Below, one piece after another: positions 19,666-30,515 of a DNA stretch of 64,000 bases. This DNA is from Bacteroidales bacterium (GTDB taxonomy: Bacteria; Bacteroidota; Bacteroidia; Bacteroidales; UBA10428): positions 16,187 to 80,186 of the forward strand of contig JAFGVA010000129.1 of assembly GCA_016938235.1 (NCBI GenBank), written 5' to 3'. Numbering within the stretch: position 1 is the first letter of the stretch; every line of letters begins with the position of its first letter. Made by a program: the position numbers and the translations under genes. Below the pieces are notes generated by a model. The model worked only from the letters and a program-made list of their open reading frames with translations, was not told the origin of the DNA and made no database searches.

Positions 19666-19721
19666 TTAGCAGTGAACAGAGAACAGTGAATAGTTACCAG
19701 TAACCAAAACCTGGTAACCAG
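19666..19721. repeat. Degenerate heptanucleotide tandem repeat beginning immediately after the panE stop codon
   Basis: TTAGCAG TGAACAG AGAACAG TGAATAG TTACCAG TAACCAA AACCTGG TAACCAG read in phase from 19666. Confidence 0.6.
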
Positions 19722-19960
19722 CAATTTGAAAACTGGAACTTTGAATCAGGAAACAAAAGCTGTTGAGGTTTTTAAGGAAACAGATAGGATTTTTGACTTA
19801 ATAGATGGAAAAAGAAAGAGCTCAGTTTATTTTCTCTGTGTAACCTTCCGTCTTCTTTGAGCCCCATTGTGAAACAACTAATTTCACAGAGAAATACTTA
19901 CTAAACAAATGTACACAGTGGTATACAGATAAACCTTGGAATTAATATATTCAGGTATTC

Positions 19961-20425
19961 TTAAACTTTTCGTGTAATATAGGCTGCATAGTCCTTCACA
20001 ATAGGTTCATATTCACCTTTCATTAATGGAGATGATATCATAAAATCGGCAGTAGATCGGTTGGCTGCGGTGGGAATATTATACAGTGCTGTTATCCGGA
20101 GCAGAGCTTTTACATCAACGTCATGTGGCTGTGGTTGCATGGGGTCCCAAAGAAAAATAAGCATATCTACCTTACCTTCAGAAATCATGGCTCCCAGTTG
20201 CTGATCACCTCCCAAAGGACCACTTTTAAGTTTTGTAATTTTAAGCTGTGAATGTTTATTGATTGGTAATTTAGACAAAAGTGCATCTTCTACCAGTCTG
20301 CCGGTAGTACCTGTGCAAATCAGCTCATGCTTAGACAGTTCTTCGTAGTTCCATATTACCCATTCAATTAAATCGTTTTTCCTGTTATCGTGTGCTACAA
20401 GGCCAATTCGTTTCAAAGTCTTCAT
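19961..20425 (-). CDS. mgsA: Methylglyoxal synthase
   Basis: IGLVAHDNRKNDLIEW...CTGTTGRLVEDAL...KSGPLGGDQQLGAMISEGKVDMLIFLWDPMQPQPHDVDVKALLRITALYNIPTAANRSTADFMISSP. Confidence 0.97.
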   Translation of the reverse strand: MKTLKRIGLVAHDNRKNDLIEWVIWNYEELSKHELICTGTTGRLVEDALLSKLPINKHSQLKITKLKSGPLGGDQQLGAMISEGKVDMLIFLWDPMQPQPHDVDVKALLRITALYNIPTAANRSTADFMISSPLMKGEYEPIVKDYAAYITRKV

Positions 20426-21597
20426 TAATCCGGAATGTTTATATAATTGTTCTTCTTTTTGTAATCGTTAAAATATTTCTCTACCATTTCTGCCAGCTGG
20501 GCATCAGCTTCTTTTTTTCGTTCGATGTAGCTTTCTTTTGTTTCACCTTTCCGTTTTTCTTCAAAAATCGGATTCGAAGTTTTTGCATCCAGAAATTCAT
20601 TGGAATAATAAAACTCAACCGCTATGAGCTTAGCTGAATTCCATAAAAAAACCTTGCTGTCAATTCCTCCGGTTGCAACATAATTCCCATCGTTCGATAC
20701 GGCTATTGAATTCACAGCACCCGTATGGGCATTATAGCTATATAATTTACTCCCGGTTTTAACTTCCCAAACAAGCACTACGCCATCGACAGAAGCACTG
20801 TACATAAAATATCCGTCGGGAGAAAACTCAACATCGAGCACTCCGGCATCATGACCTGCATAGGTTTTAATAACTTTACCCTCCTCAATATCCCAAAGTC
20901 TGATGGTGCGATCGTCCGAGGCAGAAGCAAAGTACCTCGGGTTTGGATGAATAGCTATATCAAAAATATTGCCTGAATGTTTCTCAAAGGATTTCATTAA
21001 TTCTCCTGATTTCGCATTCCAGACTTTTAAACTTAAATCGCGCGAACCACTAATGATATATTTTTCGTCAGATGTAAATTCGACCGGTAGTGTAGATTTT
21101 TCATGACCTTCGAGAACCAGCTCAGTTTCCTGAGTATTTACATCCCAAACATGAATTTTTCTATCGTAAGAGCCTCCGGTAAGTTTGCTTCTTTCGGGTG
21201 CAAAATCGATAGACCAGAAATGAGTGGAATTTCCCTCATAAAGCTTAAGATTATTATTAGCAAAGTCGATTAGTTTAATATCATTCCCGGCAGTAATAAA
21301 CAATTGATTTTCGCCGTAAAATTCCATGTCCTTTATCTCAAAATAGTTCCCCACAATCTCATTGACAACAGCGAGTGTATGTAAATCAATAATACATATT
21401 AGTTTATCTGCGCCACCTGTAGCAAGGTATTCTCCGGAAGCACTGAATGCCAGTGCATCAACTGCTGCTTTATGATTTTTATATTCCGCTACCAGGTAAT
21501 CATTTTCCTGGGCTATAAGATTGAAGCCGATAAATAATAATGCAATCAGGATAATGAATTGTTTCCGTTGACTTAAGCTTTTATTAAATAAATTCAT
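20425..21597 (-). CDS. WD40 repeat protein
   Basis: Several WD units, e.g. HSGNIFDIAIHPNPRYFASASDDRTIRLWDIEEGKVIKTYAGHDAGVLDVEFSPDGYFMYSASVDGVVLVWEVKTG; signal peptide. Confidence 0.92.
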   Translation of the reverse strand: MNLFNKSLSQRKQFIILIALLFIGFNLIAQENDYLVAEYKNHKAAVDALAFSASGEYLATGGADKLICIIDLHTLAVVNEIVGNYFEIKDMEFYGENQLFITAGNDIKLIDFANNNLKLYEGNSTHFWSIDFAPERSKLTGGSYDRKIHVWDVNTQETELVLEGHEKSTLPVEFTSDEKYIISGSRDLSLKVWNAKSGELMKSFEKHSGNIFDIAIHPNPRYFASASDDRTIRLWDIEEGKVIKTYAGHDAGVLDVEFSPDGYFMYSASVDGVVLVWEVKTGSKLYSYNAHTGAVNSIAVSNDGNYVATGGIDSKVFLWNSAKLIAVEFYYSNEFLDAKTSNPIFEEKRKGETKESYIERKKEADAQLAEMVEKYFNDYKKKNNYINIPD

Positions 21598-21604
21598 GAT
21601 TGTT

Positions 21605-22453
21605 TTATTTTAACCTGGCTGCCATTGGATTTCTCAAACCACTGGCATTATTAAAGTATGCTTTAACAGAGCCAATAAGTATTTTTGCTTCTACCAGAAT
21701 GGGAACCCTGTTTTTATCGTCGGTTACCCACACAATTAAATCTTCGCCTCCTTTAAAGATAGTACCTTCTACCAACAATGCCGAAAATTTAATAGCATTA
21801 TATGTATGGTCATTTCTATCTTCAATTTTTTCTTTTCCTAAGTATCTGACGTATAAACTATAAACTTCATTATCAATTATTGCTTTAACCGGAACAGTAT
21901 CGTTCACTTCAAGATGATCAAAATCGAGGTTTCTGCAATAATAAATAAGCGATAACACATCATAGGTGCAATCCGGAATATAAACGGTATCTTTTCTATA
22001 GGGTCTGTTAGAATTTTGTGTATAAGAAAACACGCGGTTTTGGTTCCAGTCAAAAAAATATTTATAATCGACTTCAAAACCGCCTTCATAATTTTCTCTG
22101 TGGAACCATAAAGGCAATAAAGTTTCAGTATCAAGATAAGACTGATATCTGTCTCTTACTTTGAATAGCCAATCGTAAGATTTATGAGTTGAGCCATAAG
22201 AGTCGAAATGATATACCGGTTTTTCAAGGTAAATATGCTTTTTTACCTTAAAACTCACATAGCCTGCATCGAGCCAGATAATTCCCCAATTGTAATAAAC
22301 TGAATAATCTAGAACTTCGCCGGTAGTATACGCTTTATTCTCTGAAAGGCATTGTGCATTAGTTGTTTTTACTGAAGAAGAAAAACATGCAATTACTACA
22401 AACAAAGTGAGCAAACTCATACGATAATCAATATTCTTTTGGGGACGAATCAT
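21605..22453 (-). CDS. DUF3108 family protein
   Basis: [26 protein letters not shown]...[24 protein letters not shown]...[30 protein letters not shown]. Confidence 0.88.
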   Translation of the reverse strand: MIRPQKNIDYRMSLLTLFVVIACFSSSVKTTNAQCLSENKAYTTGEVLDYSVYYNWGIIWLDAGYVSFKVKKHIYLEKPVYHFDSYGSTHKSYDWLFKVRDRYQSYLDTETLLPLWFHRENYEGGFEVDYKYFFDWNQNRVFSYTQNSNRPYRKDTVYIPDCTYDVLSLIYYCRNLDFDHLEVNDTVPVKAIIDNEVYSLYVRYLGKEKIEDRNDHTYNAIKFSALLVEGTIFKGGEDLIVWVTDDKNRVPILVEAKILIGSVKAYFNNASGLRNPMAARLK

Positions 22454-22956
22454 AGCTGCAATAATTCGCTGTAAATTGCATAATTCTCCATATCGAACAC
22501 AACAAAAATCACCTCTTGAATAAAAGTTGTTTTTTTCCGAAATCCTTTTACTGCAGCAAGAGCAATCCCGGCAGCTTGTTCTTTTGGAAAGCTGTAAATT
22601 CCGGTGCTTATATTTGGGAAAGCAATTGAAGTAACCTTATTTTTTTCGGCAAGAAGCAAACTTTTCTCATAACAGCTATGCAATTGTTCTGCCTCATTAT
22701 GTGTTCCACCGTGCCAGACAGGCCCAACGGTATGTATTACCCATTTTGCAGGAAGATTATAGGCTTTGGTAATTTTTGCTTCACCGGTTGCACAACCCTT
22801 AAGTGTTTTGCATTCGGCCAACAATTCGGGACCGGCAGCCCGGTGAATTGCTCCGTCAACTCCACCTCCGCCCAGCAGGGAATTATTAGCTGCATTAACA
22901 ACTGCCTCGACCCGAAGCTTTGTAATATCTCCCTGTATGAGTTCTATGCTGAACAT
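22450..22956 (-). CDS. Macro domain protein (O-acetyl-ADP-ribose deacetylase-like)
   Basis: [41 protein letters not shown]...[24 protein letters not shown]...[19 protein letters not shown]. Confidence 0.95.
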   Translation of the reverse strand: MFSIELIQGDITKLRVEAVVNAANNSLLGGGGVDGAIHRAAGPELLAECKTLKGCATGEAKITKAYNLPAKWVIHTVGPVWHGGTHNEAEQLHSCYEKSLLLAEKNKVTSIAFPNISTGIYSFPKEQAAGIALAAVKGFRKKTTFIQEVIFVVFDMENYAIYSELLQL

Positions 22957-22962
22957 TTGTAT

Positions 22963-25416
22963 TTATCTTAACTCTGCGTTGAGTTCGGTTAATATTCTTT
23001 GCGAAATTTTACCCATTATACGATCTATTTCCTTGTCGGTTAGGGTTTTTTCCTCATCCTGTAAATAAAAGCTTACGCCATAAGACTTTTTACCTTCCGG
23101 TATTCCTTTGCCTTTATAGAAATCGAACAGATTCACCTTTTTTAATAATTTTTTCTCAGTCTGAATTGCCAGTTGCTCTATTGTGTCGAATTTTACAGAT
23201 TCATCAATCAGAAGTGCTAAATCCCTTCGAACTTCAGGAAATTTGGGCATTTCTCTGAATGACAAAGCAATATTTGAACGTTTAAGTACTTCATCCCAGC
23301 GAATTTCTGCAAAGATAACCTCCTGTTCAATATCGAATTGTTTAAGCAGTTTTGGTTTTACAATTCCCAGTTCGGCAATAAGTGTTTTTTTATCAAGGTA
23401 TTCAATACCACCGGTAAAAATATCGTCTTTGCTTTCAAGACTTCCTGTTATAAGTGTGCTTAGGTTAACTCCTAATTTCCCGATAATCTGTTCAACATAA
23501 GCTTTTAACAGGAACAAGCTTGCTTTTTCTTCTTTTACCGACCAGCTTTCTTCAGCCCGGTTACCGGTAAGAAATAAAGCAATACGTCTGTCTTCACCAT
23601 AAGCTGCCAGTGGATAATGCTCGTTATTTTTATTTGTATTCCAATAGCAACGGCCATATTCAAACAGTCGTAAATTTTGTGCCTGCCTGTTAATATTGTA
23701 TGCTACAGTTTCAAGTCCGTTAAATAGAATTGTCTGCCGCATTAATCCAAGATCTGAGCTCAATGGGTTAAGCATTACCACACAATTTTCTTCTTTGTAT
23801 GTTTTTAATGCCGAATAATACGATGATTTTGTTAATGAGTTTGACATGATTTCGTTAAAGCCATTGGATGCCAGAAAATCGCAAGCCCGGTTTACCAACA
23901 GCTCATTATCGGGTTTAACTGAAGGCGATAAGCTGGCATGAATTTTTTCAGAAAACTCAACATTATTGTAGCCATAAATTCGGAGTATCTCTTCGATGAC
24001 ATCGGCTTCGCGCGTAACATCAACCCTGTAAGCCGGTACTTTCAGAGTCAGAAATCCCTCTCTCTCTTTCTCAACTGAAATATCCAGCGCGTTCAGAATT
24101 TTCTTTATAAGTGCCCTGTCCAGCTTTTTACCAATAAGACGATCAATATTATGATAGCTAACAGCAACCTCAAAGTCATTAATCTTTTCAGGATAGATAT
24201 CGGTAATATCGGAGGTAATTAATCCCCCGGCGATTTCCTGGATAAGAAGTGCTGCACGTTTCAGGGCAAATGTTGTAATATTTGGATCTACTCCCCGTTC
24301 AAACCTGAAAGAAGAATCGGTGCTTAAACCATGTCTTTTGGCTGATTTTCTTACACTAACCGGATCGAAATAAGCACTTTCGAGGAATATAGTTTGTGTA
24401 GTATCAGTCACTCCCGAATCCATGCCTCCAAAAATACCAGCCATACAAGCTCCACCTTGTGCATCGCAAATCATTAAATCTTCGGAAGAAAGCTTGCGTT
24501 CTACCTCATCAAGTGTAACAAAAGGAGTGTTTTCGGCTAATTTCTTTACAACAATTTTATTTCCGGCTAATTTATCTGCATCAAAAGCATGAAGAGGCTG
24601 ACCGAGTTCGTGCAACACAAAATTGGTAATGTCCACTACATTATTTATCGGATTTAATCCAATGGCTTTTAAACTTTCCTGCAACCATTTTGGAGAAGGT
24701 GCAATCTTTATATTTTTTAAAGTTAGTCCGGTATATCTTTTGCAGGCTTCTGTATCTTCGACAGATACCTTAACAGCAAAACTTCCGTCGCCCGGTTTAA
24801 AAGCTGAAATATCAGGTTTCTTTAGTTCAACTTTTTCATATTGAGACAAATAGGCTGCCAAATCGCGGGCAACACCAAAGTGAGAACCTGCATCAATACG
24901 GTTGGGAGTAAGTCCGATTTCGAAAACTGTATCGGTTTTTAGTTTGAAATAGCTGGCTGCAGGTGTGCCAACTTTTGTATCTGACGGTAAAACCATTATG
25001 CCGTCGTGGCTAGTACCCAAACCAATTTCGTCTTCGGCGCAAATCATTCCCTCTGACAACTCCCCACGCAGTTTTGTTTTATTAATAGTAAAGCTTTTAT
25101 CACCCATATACATTTCGGTACCAACGGTTGCAACAACAACTTTTTGGCCGGACGCTACGTTAGGTGCACCACAAACAATACTCAAAGGCTCTCCCTGACC
25201 TACATCTACAGTAGTAACACTTAGCTTGTCAGCATTTGGATGCTTACCACAGGTGAGCACTTCTCCTATTACCATGCCTTTCATGCTTCCTTTAACTTCC
25301 TCAAAAGTTTCAAGGCCTTCAACTTCAAGTCCTATATCGGTAAGAATCTTAGAAACTTCTTCAGGAATTAAGTCAATATTGAGGTAGTTTTTAAGCCAAT
25401 TGTATGAGATTTTCAT
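22963..25416 (-). CDS. pheT: Phenylalanyl-tRNA synthetase beta subunit
   Basis: MKISYNWLKNYLNIDL...tRNA-binding domain GMVIGEVLTCGKHPNADKLSVTTVDVGQGEPLSIVCGAPNV; B3/B4, B5 and C-terminal FDX-ACB domain PEVRRDLALLIDE. Confidence 0.97.
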   Translation of the reverse strand: MKISYNWLKNYLNIDLIPEEVSKILTDIGLEVEGLETFEEVKGSMKGMVIGEVLTCGKHPNADKLSVTTVDVGQGEPLSIVCGAPNVASGQKVVVATVGTEMYMGDKSFTINKTKLRGELSEGMICAEDEIGLGTSHDGIMVLPSDTKVGTPAASYFKLKTDTVFEIGLTPNRIDAGSHFGVARDLAAYLSQYEKVELKKPDISAFKPGDGSFAVKVSVEDTEACKRYTGLTLKNIKIAPSPKWLQESLKAIGLNPINNVVDITNFVLHELGQPLHAFDADKLAGNKIVVKKLAENTPFVTLDEVERKLSSEDLMICDAQGGACMAGIFGGMDSGVTDTTQTIFLESAYFDPVSVRKSAKRHGLSTDSSFRFERGVDPNITTFALKRAALLIQEIAGGLITSDITDIYPEKINDFEVAVSYHNIDRLIGKKLDRALIKKILNALDISVEKEREGFLTLKVPAYRVDVTREADVIEEILRIYGYNNVEFSEKIHASLSPSVKPDNELLVNRACDFLASNGFNEIMSNSLTKSSYYSALKTYKEENCVVMLNPLSSDLGLMRQTILFNGLETVAYNINRQAQNLRLFEYGRCYWNTNKNNEHYPLAAYGEDRRIALFLTGNRAEESWSVKEEKASLFLLKAYVEQIIGKLGVNLSTLITGSLESKDDIFTGGIEYLDKKTLIAELGIVKPKLLKQFDIEQEVIFAEIRWDEVLKRSNIALSFREMPKFPEVRRDLALLIDESVKFDTIEQLAIQTEKKLLKKVNLFDFYKGKGIPEGKKSYGVSFYLQDEEKTLTDKEIDRIMGKISQRILTELNAELR

Positions 25417-25664
25417 TTACTTAACTATTTATAAATCTTGCGTTCTAATATTCAATTCGTGTTTAATAAATCAAAAATCAATTCCACAAAACCGACAAAA
25501 CCTATTTTTTTTGGATGAAAGAAGATTTTTGAATGAAGACAAAAATAGTGATTTTAGCCTAGCCTGCATAATACAGCAGTTAAATATTGAGCCCTACATG
25601 CGTAATATGTGGCTTTAACTATAAATACCTGAAGGATATTGTAACCATCAGATTTCGTTTATAT

Positions 25665-25696
25665 AAAAAAACCTTTGCCGTGCATACTGGCAAAGG
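25665..25696 (-). terminator. Rho-independent terminator for the CDS at 25731..30515
   Basis: On minus strand CCTTTGCC AGTATGCAC GGCAAAGG TTTTTTT. Confidence 0.82.
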
Positions 25697-25730
25697 ATTT
25701 TCAAATTTCATATACACGTAAAGTAAAAAA

Positions 25731-28700
25731 CTATCTGTCAACAATTATAAGTGGTCTCATAAAGATAAGGGTTCCTGTTTTTTCTTTCCCTATTATAATA
25801 TATTCTCCCGTACCCAGCATTTCTAAAGAAACTGTTATATAGGAAGAATTGTATGGCTGACTATAAACAAGTTCTCCTGTTAATGTATATAGATGAATGC
25901 TAAATTCAGAAGAATTAAAAGTATCATCTAATTGAATATTCAGAATTTCGCTAGCCGGATTTGGATATACTTTTACCATTGACTCATCAATAGACGGAAG
26001 ACCGGAAAATTCGCTAAACACAATATTTATAAGGGTATCGCTAACAACCTGGGGAATGCTGAATGTGGCATATCCTTCATGATAGTTTAACTCATTTAAA
26101 ACATTAATACCCCCACAGGTAACAGAAATAATTTCATCTCCGGCTTCGGGTGTTAAGGTAAATGCAACACTATCCCAGGCACCCACTTCAGCGATAGCTG
26201 GTGTAACATTACCATCACCCGACCAATACACTGCAATATGATAATTCCATTCAGTAAAGACGACATTCAGCGTAACATCTGAGGTAGGTTTAATTACTAT
26301 AAGCGTATTGCTTTTATTCTTGTTTATTAAATCGGACAATACCTCTACCCCGTTAAGTTGAACAGATTGTAGCAGATAACCGGTTTCTGGAGTAATAGTG
26401 AAAACCAGGGTATCGAAATATGTTGTCTTCGGATTTGATATAACAGTTCCTTCTCCCTCAATTGCAGAGAAAACATTAAAGGAATCAACCTGAAAATTAA
26501 CAAAGAGTGTATCATCGCTGTTAATGCCTGTGAGTTGATACACAAAACCAGTATCTGTTTCAATTAAATCGTTCAGAATATCTGTTGCGCCGTAAGATGC
26601 AGCTGTAATTGTTATGCCTGTATCAGGTTTCATATAAGCCACAAGAATATCGCTGGAGCTTAAAATTGTATCTGATAGAGTTATTGTTCCTGAACCCTCA
26701 ATTTGTGATTTTACCTTGTACAATAAATCACTAAATTCAGCGACAATGCTTATATCTTCTAAAACGGAATTAAGCTCATAAACATAACTGCCATTCTCTT
26801 CAACTAATAAATCAATGATATCCTGTCCATTAAGAGTAGCTGATAAAATTACTGAACGCTCGTTGTTTGGGGTAAAAATTATATCGACTGCATCGAAATA
26901 AGTAACAGACCTCCCCGCAGGTGTAATTGCACCAAAACTATTGCATGATGTTCCAAGATTGAAATTTTCAACTTCGAAAGTAACATCTAAAGTGCCATCG
27001 GCAAGAGTATTCTTTGTGAGATAATAATACCCGGAAGCATCAGTTTTCAGACTATCTGTAATATCAACCCCGTTTAAAAGCAGTTCACCCGGATAATATC
27101 CGGTTCCTGGATAGAATCTGAAGTATTTATCTGTAAAATAGTAAACGGTTGCCGAAGTTGGATTAGCGGTTCCGTTGCCCGATACATTTACAGTATAAGC
27201 AAAGGCTTCATATTCATAGCTGATAGTAAACTCATTATCTGAAGTCACTTTAGTTTTGGTATATTCAAAATAATCACCTTTATCTACGAGGTTGTTGGTG
27301 ACATTTCCGTAAATATTGGAATTTAAAGATTTAATTGTATATCCGGTATCCGGATAAATTTTGATAACAACAGTATCAAAGTAGGTAATCGTTGTATCGG
27401 GAATAATATAAGTGCCTCCCGTATTCTGGTTCACTGAAATTTTTAAGGTGTCGATTTTAAAACCAGCCTCAATAGTATGATTGGCTTGTATATTAATAAA
27501 TGTGTAAGAATCGGTAGAATCTGCATAAATCCCGTCAATCCAGACAGAATCAACACTACATCCGGTATTTGGAATTATTGTGAAAGCTACATTACCTCCT
27601 GCAACAGCCCCTGCTATACCGGGAGTAATAATTCCATTAGTATCATAAACTGTATTAATTTTAAACTCATAATTTTCAAAGGCTCCAATATCAATGGAAG
27701 TATTAACAAACCTGGCATTTCCACTGAAATCGGTTTCAGGCATATTGCTGGCTACAGCAGCATTATTACCTGCATCGATTAAAACTGAAGTTGGTTTTAA
27801 ATCGAGACTGTCGTATAAGCCGGAACCATCGAAGGGCGATTCTGTTAATAAGATATTCCCGGTTCCCCAGGCTGTAATATCTTTACCGGATGCACAATAA
27901 GTAACTGTAGAACTTTGTTGAGCGCTGATATCGGGATTTGTTCCGTCTGAAGTATTGCCATAAATAACACTATTTACCAGCGTTGAACTGCCAATATACA
28001 GACCACCTGATTCGGTATTTGAGTGATTGCCATAGAAACTACAGTTTCTGATTGAGGCCGAACCAACATAGGCTCCACCACCACGTGAAGCACTGGTGTT
28101 TGCTATAAAAATACAGTTGTTTAATATTGAGCCATTTCCATAACTATACAGCCCACCTCCATCTATAGCAGTATTCATTAAGAACATGCAATTCGATAAT
28201 ATAAATTTATTGCCGGATGAACTGTTGTAATAAAATAAACCTCCGCCATAAGCACCATCTCCATGCCGAATAACAAGGTTTGAGATGTTTATAACAGCAT
28301 TAGAACTGAAATCTCCGTATTGAACACGAAATATTTGAATGCTATCACCCCCGTCAAAAATTATTCGGTTTTCACCCCCGTTAATAGTTATGTTTTTATC
28401 ACCCAGATTTATTGGATTGGTAACATTAATTGTATAATCGTTGTTGAATGTAATTTCTCCACCGCTTTTTATATGATTCAAAGCCCATAAAATTGAATTT
28501 TCAACCTGCACATTGTAACTATCGTTATTAACTACAATACGGCTATACTCAGTATGCATATTATTTAAATAACTACTTTCATATGCCCCTATATCAATTA
28601 CCCCGTTTTGTATTCTTGGATTTCCATCTACATCAGTCTCCGGCATATTATACGCATCGATATTTTCAATACCTGAATTTATACAATTCGTTGAATCATT

Positions 28701-30515
28701 CAGCTGCAAGGTCCCAATAATAAAAGGGGTTGAGTATAGCTGAATATTACCCGTACCATCTAAAGATTGATCTGCAGCAGAGTTTATAAATTTTGAATAA
28801 GACCCGAATATTACATCATTACCCGAGGCAGATTGATTTTCATAAAACAGACAATTAATTATTTTTTGAAAACCATAAAAGTATGCTGCTCCTCCACCAG
28901 ACACAAAAGATGTATTATTAAAGAATGTACAGTTTATAAAATTATTGGTAGGTACGCTGGGATCATAATTTGTTCCAACAGGCGTATCTGAATACAAACC
29001 TCCACCGGAAAGACCACTACTGTTGTTTGCAAACACACAATTCTTAACCAAAACACTGTTACTTACTCCCAATCTGGGATCAAAGTAGGCACCCCCTCCA
29101 TTCCAGTCAGCCATGTTATTTAAAAACCTGCAATTTTCAAGCCTGATGTAGCCTCCTGAACTTAAGTTGCTGTATAGACCACCGCCATAAGTTGCATTTC
29201 CATTTTGAAAAGTCAGATTTTTTAAGCTGACAATATAACCTGAAGCTCCATTGTGTTCAATTATTCCGTTAGCGGCATCACCATCAAGTATTATTTCATA
29301 ACCCGAACCATCAATTGTTACAGTTTTGTTGCCAAGAGTAACAGGACTTGTAACACTTATAGTATAATCGCCAACAAACATTATGGTATCGCCACTTTCG
29401 GCCTGGTTTATGGCCCAGGGCAGACTGAACAGAACAGCAGGATCGAAGGCATTGTTTTTTACTTTAATGATATTTGAAGCTCCTTCCTGCAGTTCGTATG
29501 CACCTATGTCAATAGTGCCGTTATATACCCTGGTATTGCCTGCAATATCAGTATTTAGAACAGTAATTCCGGATGAAGTTCCCTTGTTCTGGCAATCTGT
29601 ACCCGAAATCAGGCTTAAGCTATCTGCGCCTGTATGTTTAAAAGGTGAGTATAAAAGACCTATATTATTATTTGAACCCACAATGGTATTTCCATCCTCA
29701 ACAGCACAATAAGAAACTGTGCTGGTGCCTTGGTAATTATCGATGTTGTTTTCGACACCATCGGTGATATTGTTATATACAATGCAGTTGGTAATTATAC
29801 AGTTATTTTCGCAATCTATTCCTCCGCCTGCTCCAGCATTGGCAGCTTCATTTTGAGTAATTGTGCAATTATAAATAGTTGCTTCGGTAGCAAAGATACC
29901 TCCACCATATCCGGCCGAATTACCGGCAATAACGCAGTTTATAAATGTACCTCCCACGGCTTGTATACCTCCACCACCATAGATTGAGTTTGTACCAGTA
30001 ACCTGGTTATTCAGAAAAAAACAATTTTTATAAGTTCCCCCCTGGGTTCTTAAAGCCCCGCCCTGGCCATCGCCATCTGAGACTGCTATATTATTCTGGA
30101 ATGTACAGTTTTCGATGATAAGATCGCCAGCAGATGATTCAAAGGCATACATACCACCACCATAAGCAAAACTACCATCAATACGACCGTTTTGAATAGT
30201 TAAGTTTTTAAGGACTATTTTATCACCGTAGCTACTGATATTAAAAACCCGTCCATTACTATTAACATCAAGCACAACACCTGAACCTCCGTCAATTGTA
30301 ATATCAATTCCAGTTAATCGAATTGTTGTATCCAAATCGACATTCGACACAGAAAAAACGATAGTATCTCCATCGTTAGCATTATTAATCCAATATCGTA
30401 ACATTCCTACGGTTGGACTAGAATAATTATCTGTTGTTAAAGTGACCTCTCGCTGAGTAGCATAAATCTGAACTGCCGTAAATGCAGCTAACAGTAAAAT
30501 AGTGAGTCTTTTCAT
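25731..30515 (-). CDS. Large secreted parallel beta-helix / repeat protein with T9SS type A sorting domain
   Basis: Three beta-helix modules each ending in a choice-of-anchor-Q-like signature (TDIAGNTRVYNGTIDIGAYEL; TDVDGNPRIQNGVIDIGAYES; TDFSGNARFVNTSIDIGAFEN), then about seven ~75-80 aa InlB-B/divergent repeats, then VYPNPASEILNIQLDD... C-terminal sorting domain. Confidence 0.92.
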   Translation of the reverse strand: MKRLTILLLAAFTAVQIYATQREVTLTTDNYSSPTVGMLRYWINNANDGDTIVFSVSNVDLDTTIRLTGIDITIDGGSGVVLDVNSNGRVFNISSYGDKIVLKNLTIQNGRIDGSFAYGGGMYAFESSAGDLIIENCTFQNNIAVSDGDGQGGALRTQGGTYKNCFFLNNQVTGTNSIYGGGGIQAVGGTFINCVIAGNSAGYGGGIFATEATIYNCTITQNEAANAGAGGGIDCENNCIITNCIVYNNITDGVENNIDNYQGTSTVSYCAVEDGNTIVGSNNNIGLLYSPFKHTGADSLSLISGTDCQNKGTSSGITVLNTDIAGNTRVYNGTIDIGAYELQEGASNIIKVKNNAFDPAVLFSLPWAINQAESGDTIMFVGDYTISVTSPVTLGNKTVTIDGSGYEIILDGDAANGIIEHNGASGYIVSLKNLTFQNGNATYGGGLYSNLSSGGYIRLENCRFLNNMADWNGGGAYFDPRLGVSNSVLVKNCVFANNSSGLSGGGLYSDTPVGTNYDPSVPTNNFINCTFFNNTSFVSGGGAAYFYGFQKIINCLFYENQSASGNDVIFGSYSKFINSAADQSLDGTGNIQLYSTPFIIGTLQLNDSTNCINSGIENIDAYNMPETDVDGNPRIQNGVIDIGAYESSYLNNMHTEYSRIVVNNDSYNVQVENSILWALNHIKSGGEITFNNDYTINVTNPINLGDKNITINGGENRIIFDGGDSIQIFRVQYGDFSSNAVINISNLVIRHGDGAYGGGLFYYNSSSGNKFILSNCMFLMNTAIDGGGLYSYGNGSILNNCIFIANTSASRGGGAYVGSASIRNCSFYGNHSNTESGGLYIGSSTLVNSVIYGNTSDGTNPDISAQQSSTVTYCASGKDITAWGTGNILLTESPFDGSGLYDSLDLKPTSVLIDAGNNAAVASNMPETDFSGNARFVNTSIDIGAFENYEFKINTVYDTNGIITPGIAGAVAGGNVAFTIIPNTGCSVDSVWIDGIYADSTDSYTFINIQANHTIEAGFKIDTLKISVNQNTGGTYIIPDTTITYFDTVVIKIYPDTGYTIKSLNSNIYGNVTNNLVDKGDYFEYTKTKVTSDNEFTISYEYEAFAYTVNVSGNGTANPTSATVYYFTDKYFRFYPGTGYYPGELLLNGVDITDSLKTDASGYYYLTKNTLADGTLDVTFEVENFNLGTSCNSFGAITPAGRSVTYFDAVDIIFTPNNERSVILSATLNGQDIIDLLVEENGSYVYELNSVLEDISIVAEFSDLLYKVKSQIEGSGTITLSDTILSSSDILVAYMKPDTGITITAASYGATDILNDLIETDTGFVYQLTGINSDDTLFVNFQVDSFNVFSAIEGEGTVISNPKTTYFDTLVFTITPETGYLLQSVQLNGVEVLSDLINKNKSNTLIVIKPTSDVTLNVVFTEWNYHIAVYWSGDGNVTPAIAEVGAWDSVAFTLTPEAGDEIISVTCGGINVLNELNYHEGYATFSIPQVVSDTLINIVFSEFSGLPSIDESMVKVYPNPASEILNIQLDDTFNSSEFSIHLYTLTGELVYSQPYNSSYITVSLEMLGTGEYIIIGKEKTGTLIFMRPLIIVDR

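Noticed and set aside
25400-25618. 72-aa plus ORF in the pheT upstream gap
   Set aside because: Low-complexity AT-rich translation, no ribosome-binding or domain support.
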